A DNA stretch of 64,000 nucleotides, taken from Falsiroseomonas oleicola (GTDB lineage: Bacteria > Pseudomonadota > Alphaproteobacteria > Acetobacterales > Acetobacteraceae). The position numbers were made by a program, and so were the translations under genes. The notes below the pieces were generated by a model. It was not told the DNA's origin. It made no database searches and saw only the letters and a list, made by a program, of their open reading frames with translations. Shown one piece after another: positions 43,765 through 51,281 of this stretch (position 1 is its first letter; each line of letters opens with the position of its first letter). The DNA lies in contig NZ_JAERQM010000003.1 of assembly GCF_019029495.1 (NCBI RefSeq), positions 429,098-493,097 on the forward strand. The letters are read 5' to 3'.

Positions 43765-44451
43765 ATGCGGGCCTTGCGGTGGCTGGTCGTGCTCGGCCTT
43801 CTGGCCGGGGGGACATTCCTCGGCCTGCGGCACCTGCCGCCGGAATGGGACCCTCGCGCGCCGCTGGATGTCACCGCTTCGCCCAATCTGATGACGGGCG
43901 TGAAGCTGCGGCGGTTGGCGATCCAGCCGCAGGCCTGTTTGGCGGCGCTGGAGAGCAGCGGCCTGACGGTGCAGCGGGTGGCGGACCGGCCTTCCGATAT
44001 CGGCTGCGCGCTGGAGAATGCGGTGCGGCTGCCCAATGCCAGCCGCGTCACCCCCGCGTCACCCGTAACCACCTGCCGCGTCGCCGCAGCCTGGCTGCTG
44101 TTCGAGACGCATGTCATGCAGCCGGCCGCGCGCCGACATCTGGGCAGCGAGGTCGCCGCTGTCCGGCACCTGGGCACGCAGAACTGCCGCAATGTCTATC
44201 ACCGTGCCAGCGGGCGCCGCAGCCAGCACGCCACGGCGAATGCCATCGACATCGCTGGCTTCACCTTGCGGGATGGGCGCCAGGTCACCCTGCTGCGGCA
44301 CTGGGGCAGCGGCGGGACGGAGGCCGCCTTCCTGCGCGAACTGCGCGATGGCGCCTGCGGCTTCTACCGCGCCGTGCTGGGGCCGGAGTACAACGCTGCC
44401 CATCGCGACCATTTCCACTTCGACATGGGGCCCTGGCGCGCCTGCCGCTGA
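43765..44451 (+). CDS. extensin-like C-terminal domain protein
   Basis: A 228-residue protein with an N-terminal membrane anchor or uncleaved signal (LRWLVVLGLLAGGTFLGL). The extensin family domain includes IGCALENAVRLP, CRVAAAWLLFE, RRSQHATANAIDIAGF and the terminal AAHRDHFHFDMGPWRACR. The His and Asp residues SQHATANAIDI and HRDHFHFD resemble a D-Ala-D-Ala peptidase (MEROPS M15-like) metal site, so a periplasmic peptidoglycan role is plausible. It follows the TPS-CHAT operon after a hairpin and may or may not be read from it. Confidence 0.88.
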   Translation: MRALRWLVVLGLLAGGTFLGLRHLPPEWDPRAPLDVTASPNLMTGVKLRRLAIQPQACLAALESSGLTVQRVADRPSDIGCALENAVRLPNASRVTPASPVTTCRVAAAWLLFETHVMQPAARRHLGSEVAAVRHLGTQNCRNVYHRASGRRSQHATANAIDIAGFTLRDGRQVTLLRHWGSGGTEAAFLRELRDGACGFYRAVLGPEYNAAHRDHFHFDMGPWRACR

Positions 44452-44453
44452 GA

Positions 44454-44666
44454 TCAGGAATCCCCGGGCCAGTGCCGCCCGGCGCCCGCGCCGCCGCCGG
44501 CCTCGGGGGACAGTGTTTCGCCCGGCTTCTGCTCCGCCTTCTTCAACTGGCGGCGGCCGCTGGCAGTGCCGCCGATGTCGGGGCGGGTCTCCGTGCCGTC
44601 ACGCGCGGTGCCGGCCGGAATGCCGGTGCCGCTATCGCCCTCGGCGACAGGCTTTTGGTCAGGCAT
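44454..44666 (-). CDS. small hydrophilic hypothetical protein
   Basis: A 70-residue reading frame whose ATG overlaps the end of the SDR gene by eight bases, with GGGGGGA about eight bases upstream as a plausible ribosome site. The product (MPDQKPVAEGDSGTGIPAGT at the start) is rich in Gly, Asp, Glu and Lys, without any membrane or signal segment, resembling small disordered stress-associated proteins. I recognise no family. Coupling to the SDR gene is the best support; the GC-rich background makes chance open frames common. Confidence 0.45.
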   Translation of the reverse strand: MPDQKPVAEGDSGTGIPAGTARDGTETRPDIGGTASGRRQLKKAEQKPGETLSPEAGGGAGAGRHWPGDS

Positions 44667-45531
44667 TGACGACGGTCCCCCCATTCGGATGCAGCACCTG
44701 GCCGGTGAAATAGGAACTGTCCTGTTCCGCGGCCAGGAACAGGAAGGCGGGTGCGACCTCATCCGGCTGGCCCGCGCGTTCCAGCAGCGTCGCCGCGCCG
44801 TGCTGCGCCGTGCGTTCCTCATCGAAGGAGGCCGGGATCAACGGCGTCCAGATCGGCCCGGGCGCCACCGCGTTCACCCGGATGCGCCGCTGCGGCCAAA
44901 GAGCCTTGGCCAGGCTGCGGGTGAAGCCAACGATGGCCCCCTTGGTGGAGGCATAGTCGATCAGCTCCGCACTGCCCTGATAGGCGGTGATGGAGGTGGT
45001 GTTGATGATCGAAGACCCCTCCCGCATATGCGGCAGCGCCGCCTTGGTCAGCCACATCATGCCGAGGATATTGGTGCGGAAGGTGCGTTCCACCTGCGCC
45101 TCGGGAATTTCGGCAAAGTCCTTGCAGGGATGCTGCTCGGCGGCGTTGTTCACCAGGATGTCGATGCGGCCACCGAGGAAGCGTGCGGCCTGTTCGACGG
45201 CATCGCGGCAGAAGGCGGCGTCGCCGATATCGCCCGCGATCACCGCGCAGCGGCGGCCGGCGGCCTCGACATGGGCGCGGGTTTCCTCGGCGTCCTGCGG
45301 TTCCTCCTTGTGCAGGATCACCACATCGGCACCCTCCTTGGCGAAGCCGATGGCCACCGCCCGACCGATGCCGGAATCGCCGCCGCTGATAAGGGCTGTG
45401 CGGCCTTCCAGCTTGCTGGCGGCACGCCAGCCTTCCATGACGGAGCGGGGGCGCGGCGTCATCTCCGTCTCCAGCCCCGGCTGGTGCGTCTGGTGCTGGG
45501 GCGGTTGCAGGGTCTTCGATTCATCGGGCAT
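44659..45531 (-). CDS. SDR family oxidoreductase (YghA-like)
   Basis: A 290-residue classical short-chain dehydrogenase of the longer YghA/YhxC-like group. The cofactor motif GGDSGIGRAVAIG is near residue 50, NNAAEQH near 130, the catalytic Ser in INTTSITAYQG and the YxxxK in YASTKGA near 200, and the C-terminus ends HPNGGTVVNA. The substrate is unknown; such proteins are often encoded with general-stress genes. ATG 45531 follows AGGAGGGCGAG. It is divergent from the YciF-like gene across 164 bases. Confidence 0.9.
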   Translation of the reverse strand: MPDESKTLQPPQHQTHQPGLETEMTPRPRSVMEGWRAASKLEGRTALISGGDSGIGRAVAIGFAKEGADVVILHKEEPQDAEETRAHVEAAGRRCAVIAGDIGDAAFCRDAVEQAARFLGGRIDILVNNAAEQHPCKDFAEIPEAQVERTFRTNILGMMWLTKAALPHMREGSSIINTTSITAYQGSAELIDYASTKGAIVGFTRSLAKALWPQRRIRVNAVAPGPIWTPLIPASFDEERTAQHGAATLLERAGQPDEVAPAFLFLAAEQDSSYFTGQVLHPNGGTVVNA

Positions 45532-45695
45532 GGATCTCGCCCTCCTGGCGTGGTGCGGGATCAACCGGCGCCGCGGATCAGGGTTGCATCCGGGTCCGCA
45601 GGCGGAATCTTCGGCAGGCGGGCGAAACTCCGCGGCGCGGCGGCGTTTGGAAGCCAGCGCGGCCACAGGACGCGGCCGGCCCACGGAGATGCGCC

Positions 45696-46190
45696 ATGAA
45701 AACGATGGATGACCTGTTCCTGCTGACGCTCAAGGACATTTACTACGCCGAGCGGCAGATTCTGAAGGCGCTGCCCAAGATGGCGCGTGCCGCCCAGAAT
45801 GAGACGCTGAAGCAGGCCTTCCTGGATCACCGCGAGGAGACGGAGGGCCAGGTGGAGCGGTTGCAGGAGGTGTTCCAGATCCTCGGCAAGCGCGCCCAGG
45901 GCAAGACCTGCGAGGCCATCCAGGGCCTGATCCAGGAATGCGAGGAACTGCTGGAAGACGCGACCGAGCCGAGCGCCGTGCGCGATGCCGGGCTGATCGC
46001 CTGCGGCCAGGCCGTGGAGCATTACGAGATGGCCCGCTACGGCACGCTGATGGCCTGGGCGGAGGCGCAGAAGAAGGCGGAGATCGTCGCCCTGCTGAAG
46101 GCGACGCTGGACCAGGAAAAGGCCGCGGACAAGCTGCTGACGCAGATGGCGGTGAAGACCATCCACAAGGAAGCGCTGAAGGCGGCCTGA
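45696..46190 (+). CDS. YciE/YciF ferroxidase family protein (DUF892)
   Basis: A 164-residue all-helical protein. LKDIYYAERQILKALPKMA near the N-terminus, DHREETEGQVERLQEVF near residue 44 and CGQAVEHYEMARYGTLMAWA near residue 105 hold the Glu/His pattern of the ferritin-like diiron fold. YciF-type proteins are general stress proteins. It stands 19 bases before the Ku gene on the same strand, suggesting a stress and repair operon. Confidence 0.92.
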   Translation: MKTMDDLFLLTLKDIYYAERQILKALPKMARAAQNETLKQAFLDHREETEGQVERLQEVFQILGKRAQGKTCEAIQGLIQECEELLEDATEPSAVRDAGLIACGQAVEHYEMARYGTLMAWAEAQKKAEIVALLKATLDQEKAADKLLTQMAVKTIHKEALKAA

Positions 46191-46209
46191 GCGAAAAGGG
46201 GACGGGGCG

Positions 46210-47115
46210 ATGGCGGCGCGGCCGAGCTGGAACGGGCATCTGCGGCTGTCGCTGGTCGCCTGCCCCGTCTCGTTGTTTCCGGCGACGACCAGCGCGCATG
46301 ACGTGCGCTTCCACCTCATCAACCCGGAAACGGGCAACCGCATCCGCACCAAGACCTTCGATGCGGATGGGGAGGAGGTGGAGCGCAAGGACCTCGTGCG
46401 CGGCTTCGAGATCGAGAAGGACGAATACATCCTGCTGACGGATGATGAGATCAAATCCGTCCGCCTGGAATCGACCCGCAGCATCGACATCGAACGCTTC
46501 GTCGATGCGGCGGAAATCGACCGCATCTTCTGGAATGACCCCTATTACCTGGTGCCCGATGGCAAGGCGGGCGTGGACGCCTTCGTGGTGATCCGCACGG
46601 CGATGGAGAGCGCCGGTAAGGTGGCGCTGGCCCGCGTCGTGATGGGAACCCGTGAACGTATCGTCGCCATCGAGCCACGCGAGGTCGGCATGCTGCTGAC
46701 CACGCTGCGCACCCATGACGAGGTGCGCGCCTCCGACGAGCTGTTCGAGGACATTCCGAACCGCAAGGCCGATGCGGGCATGATCGAGATCGCGGAACGC
46801 ATCATCGCGCAGAAGCAGGGGTCGTTCGAGCCCTCCGAGTTCACCGATCGCTACGAGGAAGCGCTGCGCGCGCTGATCGCCAGCAAGCGCGACGGCGATG
46901 GCGGCGGCACCAAATCCGCGCCACCGCGCGAGGACAATGTGATCGACCTGATGGAGGCGCTGCGGCGCAGTCTGGAAGGGTCGTCGGACAAGCCCGCGAA
47001 ACGCGTCGCGGCGAAGGCGAAGCCGGCCGCGAAGGCGAAGCCCGCGCCGAAGAAGACACCGCCCAAGGCGCCCCCGAAGAAGGCGCCGCCGCGCAAGCGC
47101 GCCGCTTCTCGCTGA
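46210..47115 (+). CDS. ku: non-homologous end joining protein Ku
   Basis: A 301-residue bacterial Ku. The core domain (residues about 5-255) starts WNGHLRLSLVACPVSLFPAT and includes KGFEIEKDEY-like VRGFEIEKDEYILLTDDEI and YYLVPDGKAGVDAFVVIR. The last 50 residues are a Lys/Ala/Pro-rich tail of the kind that contributes to DNA binding or threading. It forms a homodimer ring on double-strand ends and recruits LigD, whose ATG overlaps the Ku stop by one base. Confidence 0.95.
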   Translation: MAARPSWNGHLRLSLVACPVSLFPATTSAHDVRFHLINPETGNRIRTKTFDADGEEVERKDLVRGFEIEKDEYILLTDDEIKSVRLESTRSIDIERFVDAAEIDRIFWNDPYYLVPDGKAGVDAFVVIRTAMESAGKVALARVVMGTRERIVAIEPREVGMLLTTLRTHDEVRASDELFEDIPNRKADAGMIEIAERIIAQKQGSFEPSEFTDRYEEALRALIASKRDGDGGGTKSAPPREDNVIDLMEALRRSLEGSSDKPAKRVAAKAKPAAKAKPAPKKTPPKAPPKKAPPRKRAASR

Positions 47116-49646
47116 TGGGGGCCAGCGCGCCCGATCGCCTGGCGCCCTATCGCGCCAAACGCGACTTCCGGCGGAGCCGGGAGCCGGAGGGTGCGCCGGG
47201 CGTGGCCGGCGAACGCCTGGCCTTCATCGTGCATCGCCATGACGCGCGCCGGCTGCATTACGACCTGCGGCTGGAATGGGGTGGCGTGCTGAAATCCTGG
47301 GCCGTCACCCGCGGCCCCTCCCTCGATCCCGCCGACAAGCGCCTGGCGGTGGAGGTGGAGGACCATCCGATCGACTATGGCTGTTTCGAGGGTACCATCC
47401 CGAAACCCGATTACGGTGGCGGCACGGTGCAGATCTTTGACCGGGGCTTCTGGGCGCCGCTGAACCCGGACAGCGTCGATGCCGACCTCGCCAAGGGCGA
47501 GCTGAAATTCGTGGTCGCGGGCGAAAGGCTGCGCGGCGGCTTCGTTTTGGTGCGGATGAAGCCGCGGGGGGCGAAGCCGGAGCCGCGCAACAACTGGCTG
47601 CTCATCAAGGAGAAGGACAGCATGGCGACGCCCGGCGAGGGCGATGCCGTGCTGCGGGCGGAGACCTCCATCGCCAGCGGCCGCACCCTGGCGCAGATCG
47701 CCAAGGGCGATGCGCCGCCACTCAAGACCCGGCCCAAGGCCGCCGCCAAGACCACCCCCAAGGCCCCACCCGCGGCCCCGGCCGGCACGCTGCCACGCTT
47801 CGTGGCGCCGCAGTTCTGCCGCCTGGTCTCGACCCCGCCGCGCGGCGAGAACTGGCTGCATGAGTTGAAGATCGACGGCTACCGCCTGCAACTCCGCATC
47901 GAGGGCGGCAAGGTCACGCTGCGGACCCGCACCGGCCTCGACTGGACCGAACGCTTTCCCGACATCGCCAAGGCCGCCGCCGGCCTGCCCGATGCGGTGA
48001 TCGACGGGGAGGCGGCGGCGCTGGACGCGAAGGGCCAGCCGGATTTTTCGACGCTTCAGGCGGTGCTGTCGGGGATGCGGGCGGCAAAGCTGGTCTTCTT
48101 CGCCTTCGACCTGCTGCATGACGGCACCAGCGATCTGCGTGCGCGGCCGCTGGAGGCCCGCAAGCAGGCGCTGCGCAGGCTGCTGCCCGCCAGAAGCGCG
48201 GTGCTGCGGTTTCTCGACCATTTCCCGGCGCCGGGCGATGCGGTGCTGGCCTCCGCCTGCCGGCTGGACATGGAGGGCATCGTCTCCAAGCGGCGCGACG
48301 CGCCCTATGCCTCCGGCCGCGGGGATTCCTGGACCAAGGCCAAATGCCGGGGGCGGGACGAGGTGGTGATCGGCGGATACTCGGAGGGGCAGGGCCGGAA
48401 CGGCCTCGGCGCGCTGCTGGTGGGCGCCTGGCGGGATGGCAAGCTGACCTATCTCGGCCGCGTCGGCACCGGCTTCCCGGCCAGGGTTGCGGCGGACCTG
48501 CTGCGGCGGATGAAGCCGCTGCACCGGCGGACCACCCCCTTCGCCGGCCGGCAGCCGGCCAAGACCAGCGATGTGGTCTGGGTGAAGCCGGCGCTGGTGG
48601 CGGAGGTCGCCTATGGCGGCTGGACCGAGGAGGGCATCCTGCGCCATGCCAGCTTCCAGGGCCTGCGCGAGGACAAGCCTGCCAAGACCGTCACGCCGCC
48701 CCCCGAACCGGCGCCACCGCCCGCCGCGCCGAAACGTGCCAAGGCGACACCGGGCCTGACCAATCCGGATCGCGTGCTGTGGCCGGCCACGGAGCACAGC
48801 CCCGCTTTGACCAAGGCAGACCTCGCCGCCTATTTTACCCGATTTGCCGATCATATCCTGGAACACGTCGCCGGCCGCCCGCTGTCCCTGCTGCGGGCGC
48901 CGGACGGAATCTCGGAAGAGCTGTTCTTCCAGCGCCATGCCATGAACGGCCAGTCGCCGCTGATCGGCGCCGTCACCATCGCCGGCCAGGCGCGGCCCTA
49001 TATGCGCATCGACGATGCGGCGGGGCTGCTGGCCTTGGCACAGATATCGGCCGTGGAGTTGCACCCCTGGGGCGCGCTCGCCGACACGCCCGAAGTGCCG
49101 GAACGGCTGGTCTTCGACCTCGATCCGGATGAGGGCGTGGGCTTCGACCGGGTGCTGGACGGCGCCAGGGCCCTGCGCGAGAGGCTGCGCGCCATCGGCC
49201 TGACGCCCTTCGCCCGCGTCACCGGCGGCAAGGGCCTGCATCTGGTGGTGCCGCTGGCGCCGCCGAAGCGCGGCGAAAGCCCGGACTGGAAGGCGGCCAA
49301 GGCTTTCGCGCGCCTTGTCTGCGAGATGCTGCGGCGGGACGAGCCGGATCGCTACACCACCACCCTGGCGAAGAAGGCCCGCAAGGGGCGCATCTTCCTG
49401 GATTACCTGCGCAACGACCGGCTTTCCACCGCCGTCGCCTCCTGGTCCCCCCGCGGCCGGCCTGGTGCGCCGGTGGCCCGGCCGATCCCCTGGTCGGCGG
49501 TGAAGAAGGGGCTGGACCCCGCGGGCTGGCGCCTGGCTGACCTGATGCAGGGCAAGCTGCCGGCCGATCCCTGGGCGGACTTCAATGAGGCCGCCGGCAG
49601 CCTGCGCGACGCCATGACGCGGCTGGCCGGCAAGGATATCGCATGA
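47115..49646 (+). CDS. ligD: ATP-dependent DNA ligase D
   Basis: An 843-residue three-domain LigD in the order phosphoesterase, ligase, polymerase. The PE domain (about 30-185) carries HRHDARRLHYDLRLEWGG. The ligase domain (about 235-530) has the adenylated Lys252 in ELKIDGYR, IDGEAAALD and EGIVSKRRD. The primase-polymerase (about 555-830) has LTNPDRVLWP and the metal pair Asp668/Asp670 (VFDLDPDEG). It processes and seals ends bound by Ku. Its stop overlaps the ATG of a pentahaem cytochrome gene by four bases, which is an unusual neighbour. Confidence 0.95.
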   Translation: MGASAPDRLAPYRAKRDFRRSREPEGAPGVAGERLAFIVHRHDARRLHYDLRLEWGGVLKSWAVTRGPSLDPADKRLAVEVEDHPIDYGCFEGTIPKPDYGGGTVQIFDRGFWAPLNPDSVDADLAKGELKFVVAGERLRGGFVLVRMKPRGAKPEPRNNWLLIKEKDSMATPGEGDAVLRAETSIASGRTLAQIAKGDAPPLKTRPKAAAKTTPKAPPAAPAGTLPRFVAPQFCRLVSTPPRGENWLHELKIDGYRLQLRIEGGKVTLRTRTGLDWTERFPDIAKAAAGLPDAVIDGEAAALDAKGQPDFSTLQAVLSGMRAAKLVFFAFDLLHDGTSDLRARPLEARKQALRRLLPARSAVLRFLDHFPAPGDAVLASACRLDMEGIVSKRRDAPYASGRGDSWTKAKCRGRDEVVIGGYSEGQGRNGLGALLVGAWRDGKLTYLGRVGTGFPARVAADLLRRMKPLHRRTTPFAGRQPAKTSDVVWVKPALVAEVAYGGWTEEGILRHASFQGLREDKPAKTVTPPPEPAPPPAAPKRAKATPGLTNPDRVLWPATEHSPALTKADLAAYFTRFADHILEHVAGRPLSLLRAPDGISEELFFQRHAMNGQSPLIGAVTIAGQARPYMRIDDAAGLLALAQISAVELHPWGALADTPEVPERLVFDLDPDEGVGFDRVLDGARALRERLRAIGLTPFARVTGGKGLHLVVPLAPPKRGESPDWKAAKAFARLVCEMLRRDEPDRYTTTLAKKARKGRIFLDYLRNDRLSTAVASWSPRGRPGAPVARPIPWSAVKKGLDPAGWRLADLMQGKLPADPWADFNEAAGSLRDAMTRLAGKDIA

Positions 49647-50236
49647 AGCCCCTGTTCTCCCCCGGCGCCGACCGGAAGCTGCGCGGCATCATGGTGGTGG
49701 TCGCGGCGGCGCTGGTGCTGGCGGGCACGGTCGCCTTCGCGGTGGCGCGTTCGGATGGGACATGGGGCGTCGGCACGCCGGCGGCGCAGCCCATTCCCTT
49801 CAGCCACGCCATCCATGCCGGCCAGATCGGGCTGGATTGCCGCTTCTGCCATGCTGGCGTGGAGACTTCCGCCAATGCCGGCATGCCCTCCGCCGAGACC
49901 TGCCTCGGCTGCCACAGCCAGGTCTGGAACGTCACCGCGCAATTCGCCCCGCTGGAGACGGCGCTGACGCTGGGCACGCCCGTCACCTGGGCCTCCGTCC
50001 ACCGGCTGCCGGAACATGTGCGATTCCAGCACGCCGCGCATATCGGCGCCGGCCTGACCTGCGCGCAGTGCCACGGGCCGGTCGAGACCATGGCGCGCAC
50101 GGTGAAGGCCGAGACGCAGTCGATGGGCTGGTGCCTGGACTGCCACCGTGACGCGGCGCCGGAGGCGGCGGCGCGGCATGCGCAGTTGGGTGTCGAGATT
50201 TCGCCACTGACGAGCTGTTCGACCTGCCATCGGTGA
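49643..50236 (+). CDS. actA: pentahaem cytochrome c, alternative complex III subunit ActA-like
   Basis: A 197-residue periplasmic cytochrome anchored by one N-terminal helix (GIMVVVAAALVLAGTVAFAV). Five haem sites are visible: CRFCH, CLGCH, CAQCH, CLDCH and CSTCH. Size, haem number and anchor match ActA, which links the quinol-oxidising module of alternative complex III to its electron acceptor. It is set apart from actBCDEF (54779-60741) by cytochrome oxidase genes. The ATGA overlap with ligD means translation of the respiratory block begins in the repair operon. Confidence 0.88.
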   Translation: MKPLFSPGADRKLRGIMVVVAAALVLAGTVAFAVARSDGTWGVGTPAAQPIPFSHAIHAGQIGLDCRFCHAGVETSANAGMPSAETCLGCHSQVWNVTAQFAPLETALTLGTPVTWASVHRLPEHVRFQHAAHIGAGLTCAQCHGPVETMARTVKAETQSMGWCLDCHRDAAPEAAARHAQLGVEISPLTSCSTCHR

Positions 50237-50303
50237 ACGGCCACCCTTAGGCGGAACCGTTCTGGGCACAGCGCGTTGCCCGTCCGACGGATGGGGGACT
50301 GGG

Positions 50304-51281
50304 ATGCGTCGAACCGCGCCATATCTGGTGCTGCTGGGCCTGGGCGCGTGCAGCGGCGTGCAGACGCCGCTCCACCCCTGGGGCGACCAGGCGGCGCGCA
50401 TCGCCGTGCTGAGCTGGGTGCTGTTCATCGGCGGCACGGCGATCTTCGCGCTGGTGATGGGGCTGCTGGCCTATGCGCTCTTCGCCCCGGCCCGCGCACG
50501 CCAGGCGATGGGCACGCGCGGCTTCGTCATCGGCGGCGGCATCGTCTTCCCCACCGTCACGCTGCTGGCCCTGCTGGTCTACAGCCTTGGCGTCTCTCGT
50601 GCCGTGGTGCTGCCGGGCAGCGACGACCCGCTGCGCATCGAGGTGATCGGTCGGCAATACTGGTGGGAGGTGCGCTACCCCGATGCAGGCGAAGGCGCGG
50701 TCACCGCCAATGAGCTGCACCTTCCGGTGGGGCGGGAGGTGGAGCTGCTGCTGTCCTCCGGCGACGTCATCCACAGCCTGTGGATTCCGAATCTGCACGG
50801 CAAGATGGACATGATCCCGGGCCGGGTGAACCGCCAGCGCGTGCGCGCGGATCGCCCCGGCGCCATGCGCGGCCAATGCACCGAATATTGCGGCGTGCAG
50901 CACACCTTCATGGCCTTCTGGGCGGTGGCCCAGGAACCCGCGGAATTCGATGCCTGGCTGGCGCGGCAACGCGCGCCCGTGCCGGAACCCGCGACGGAGG
51001 AACAGGCGCGCGGCCGGCAGGTCTTCGGCGAGGCCGGCTGCGGCGCCTGCCACACGGTGCGCGGCACGGAATGGCAGGGCCGGCTGGGGCCAGACCTTTC
51101 GCGCGTGGGCTCCCGGCTGAGCATCGGGGCGGGGATGATGGAAACGCATCGCGGCACGCTGGCCGGCTGGATCGCCGGCGCGCAGGACATCAAGCCGGGC
51201 AATGCCATGCCGGCCTATGGCCGCGTGCTGGAGAGCACGGATCTTCTCGCCGTTTCCATCTGGCTGGAGTCGCTGCGGTGA
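50304..51281 (+). CDS. coxB: cytochrome c oxidase subunit II with fused cytochrome c domain
   Basis: A 325-residue subunit. The N-terminus ends in a lipobox (LLGLGAC, Cys16); two helices follow at about residues 32-60 and 75-97. The CuA domain has GRQYWWEVRYP, DVIHSLWIPNLHGKMD and the binuclear copper ligands in GQCTEYCGVQHTFM near residue 200. A C-terminal c-type domain (about 230-325) carries CGACH and a methionine-containing GNAMPAYG. It accepts electrons from ActA/ActE or soluble cytochrome c. GTG of the next gene overlaps its stop. Confidence 0.93.
   Translation: MRRTAPYLVLLGLGACSGVQTPLHPWGDQAARIAVLSWVLFIGGTAIFALVMGLLAYALFAPARARQAMGTRGFVIGGGIVFPTVTLLALLVYSLGVSRAVVLPGSDDPLRIEVIGRQYWWEVRYPDAGEGAVTANELHLPVGREVELLLSSGDVIHSLWIPNLHGKMDMIPGRVNRQRVRADRPGAMRGQCTEYCGVQHTFMAFWAVAQEPAEFDAWLARQRAPVPEPATEEQARGRQVFGEAGCGACHTVRGTEWQGRLGPDLSRVGSRLSIGAGMMETHRGTLAGWIAGAQDIKPGNAMPAYGRVLESTDLLAVSIWLESLR

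Noticed and set aside
45532-45695. Possible EcfG-type general stress promoter between the SDR and YciF-like genes
   Set aside because: No GGAAC-N16/17-CGTT pair is present on either strand; the nearest is GAAAC-N15-CGTT, one mismatch and short by one base.
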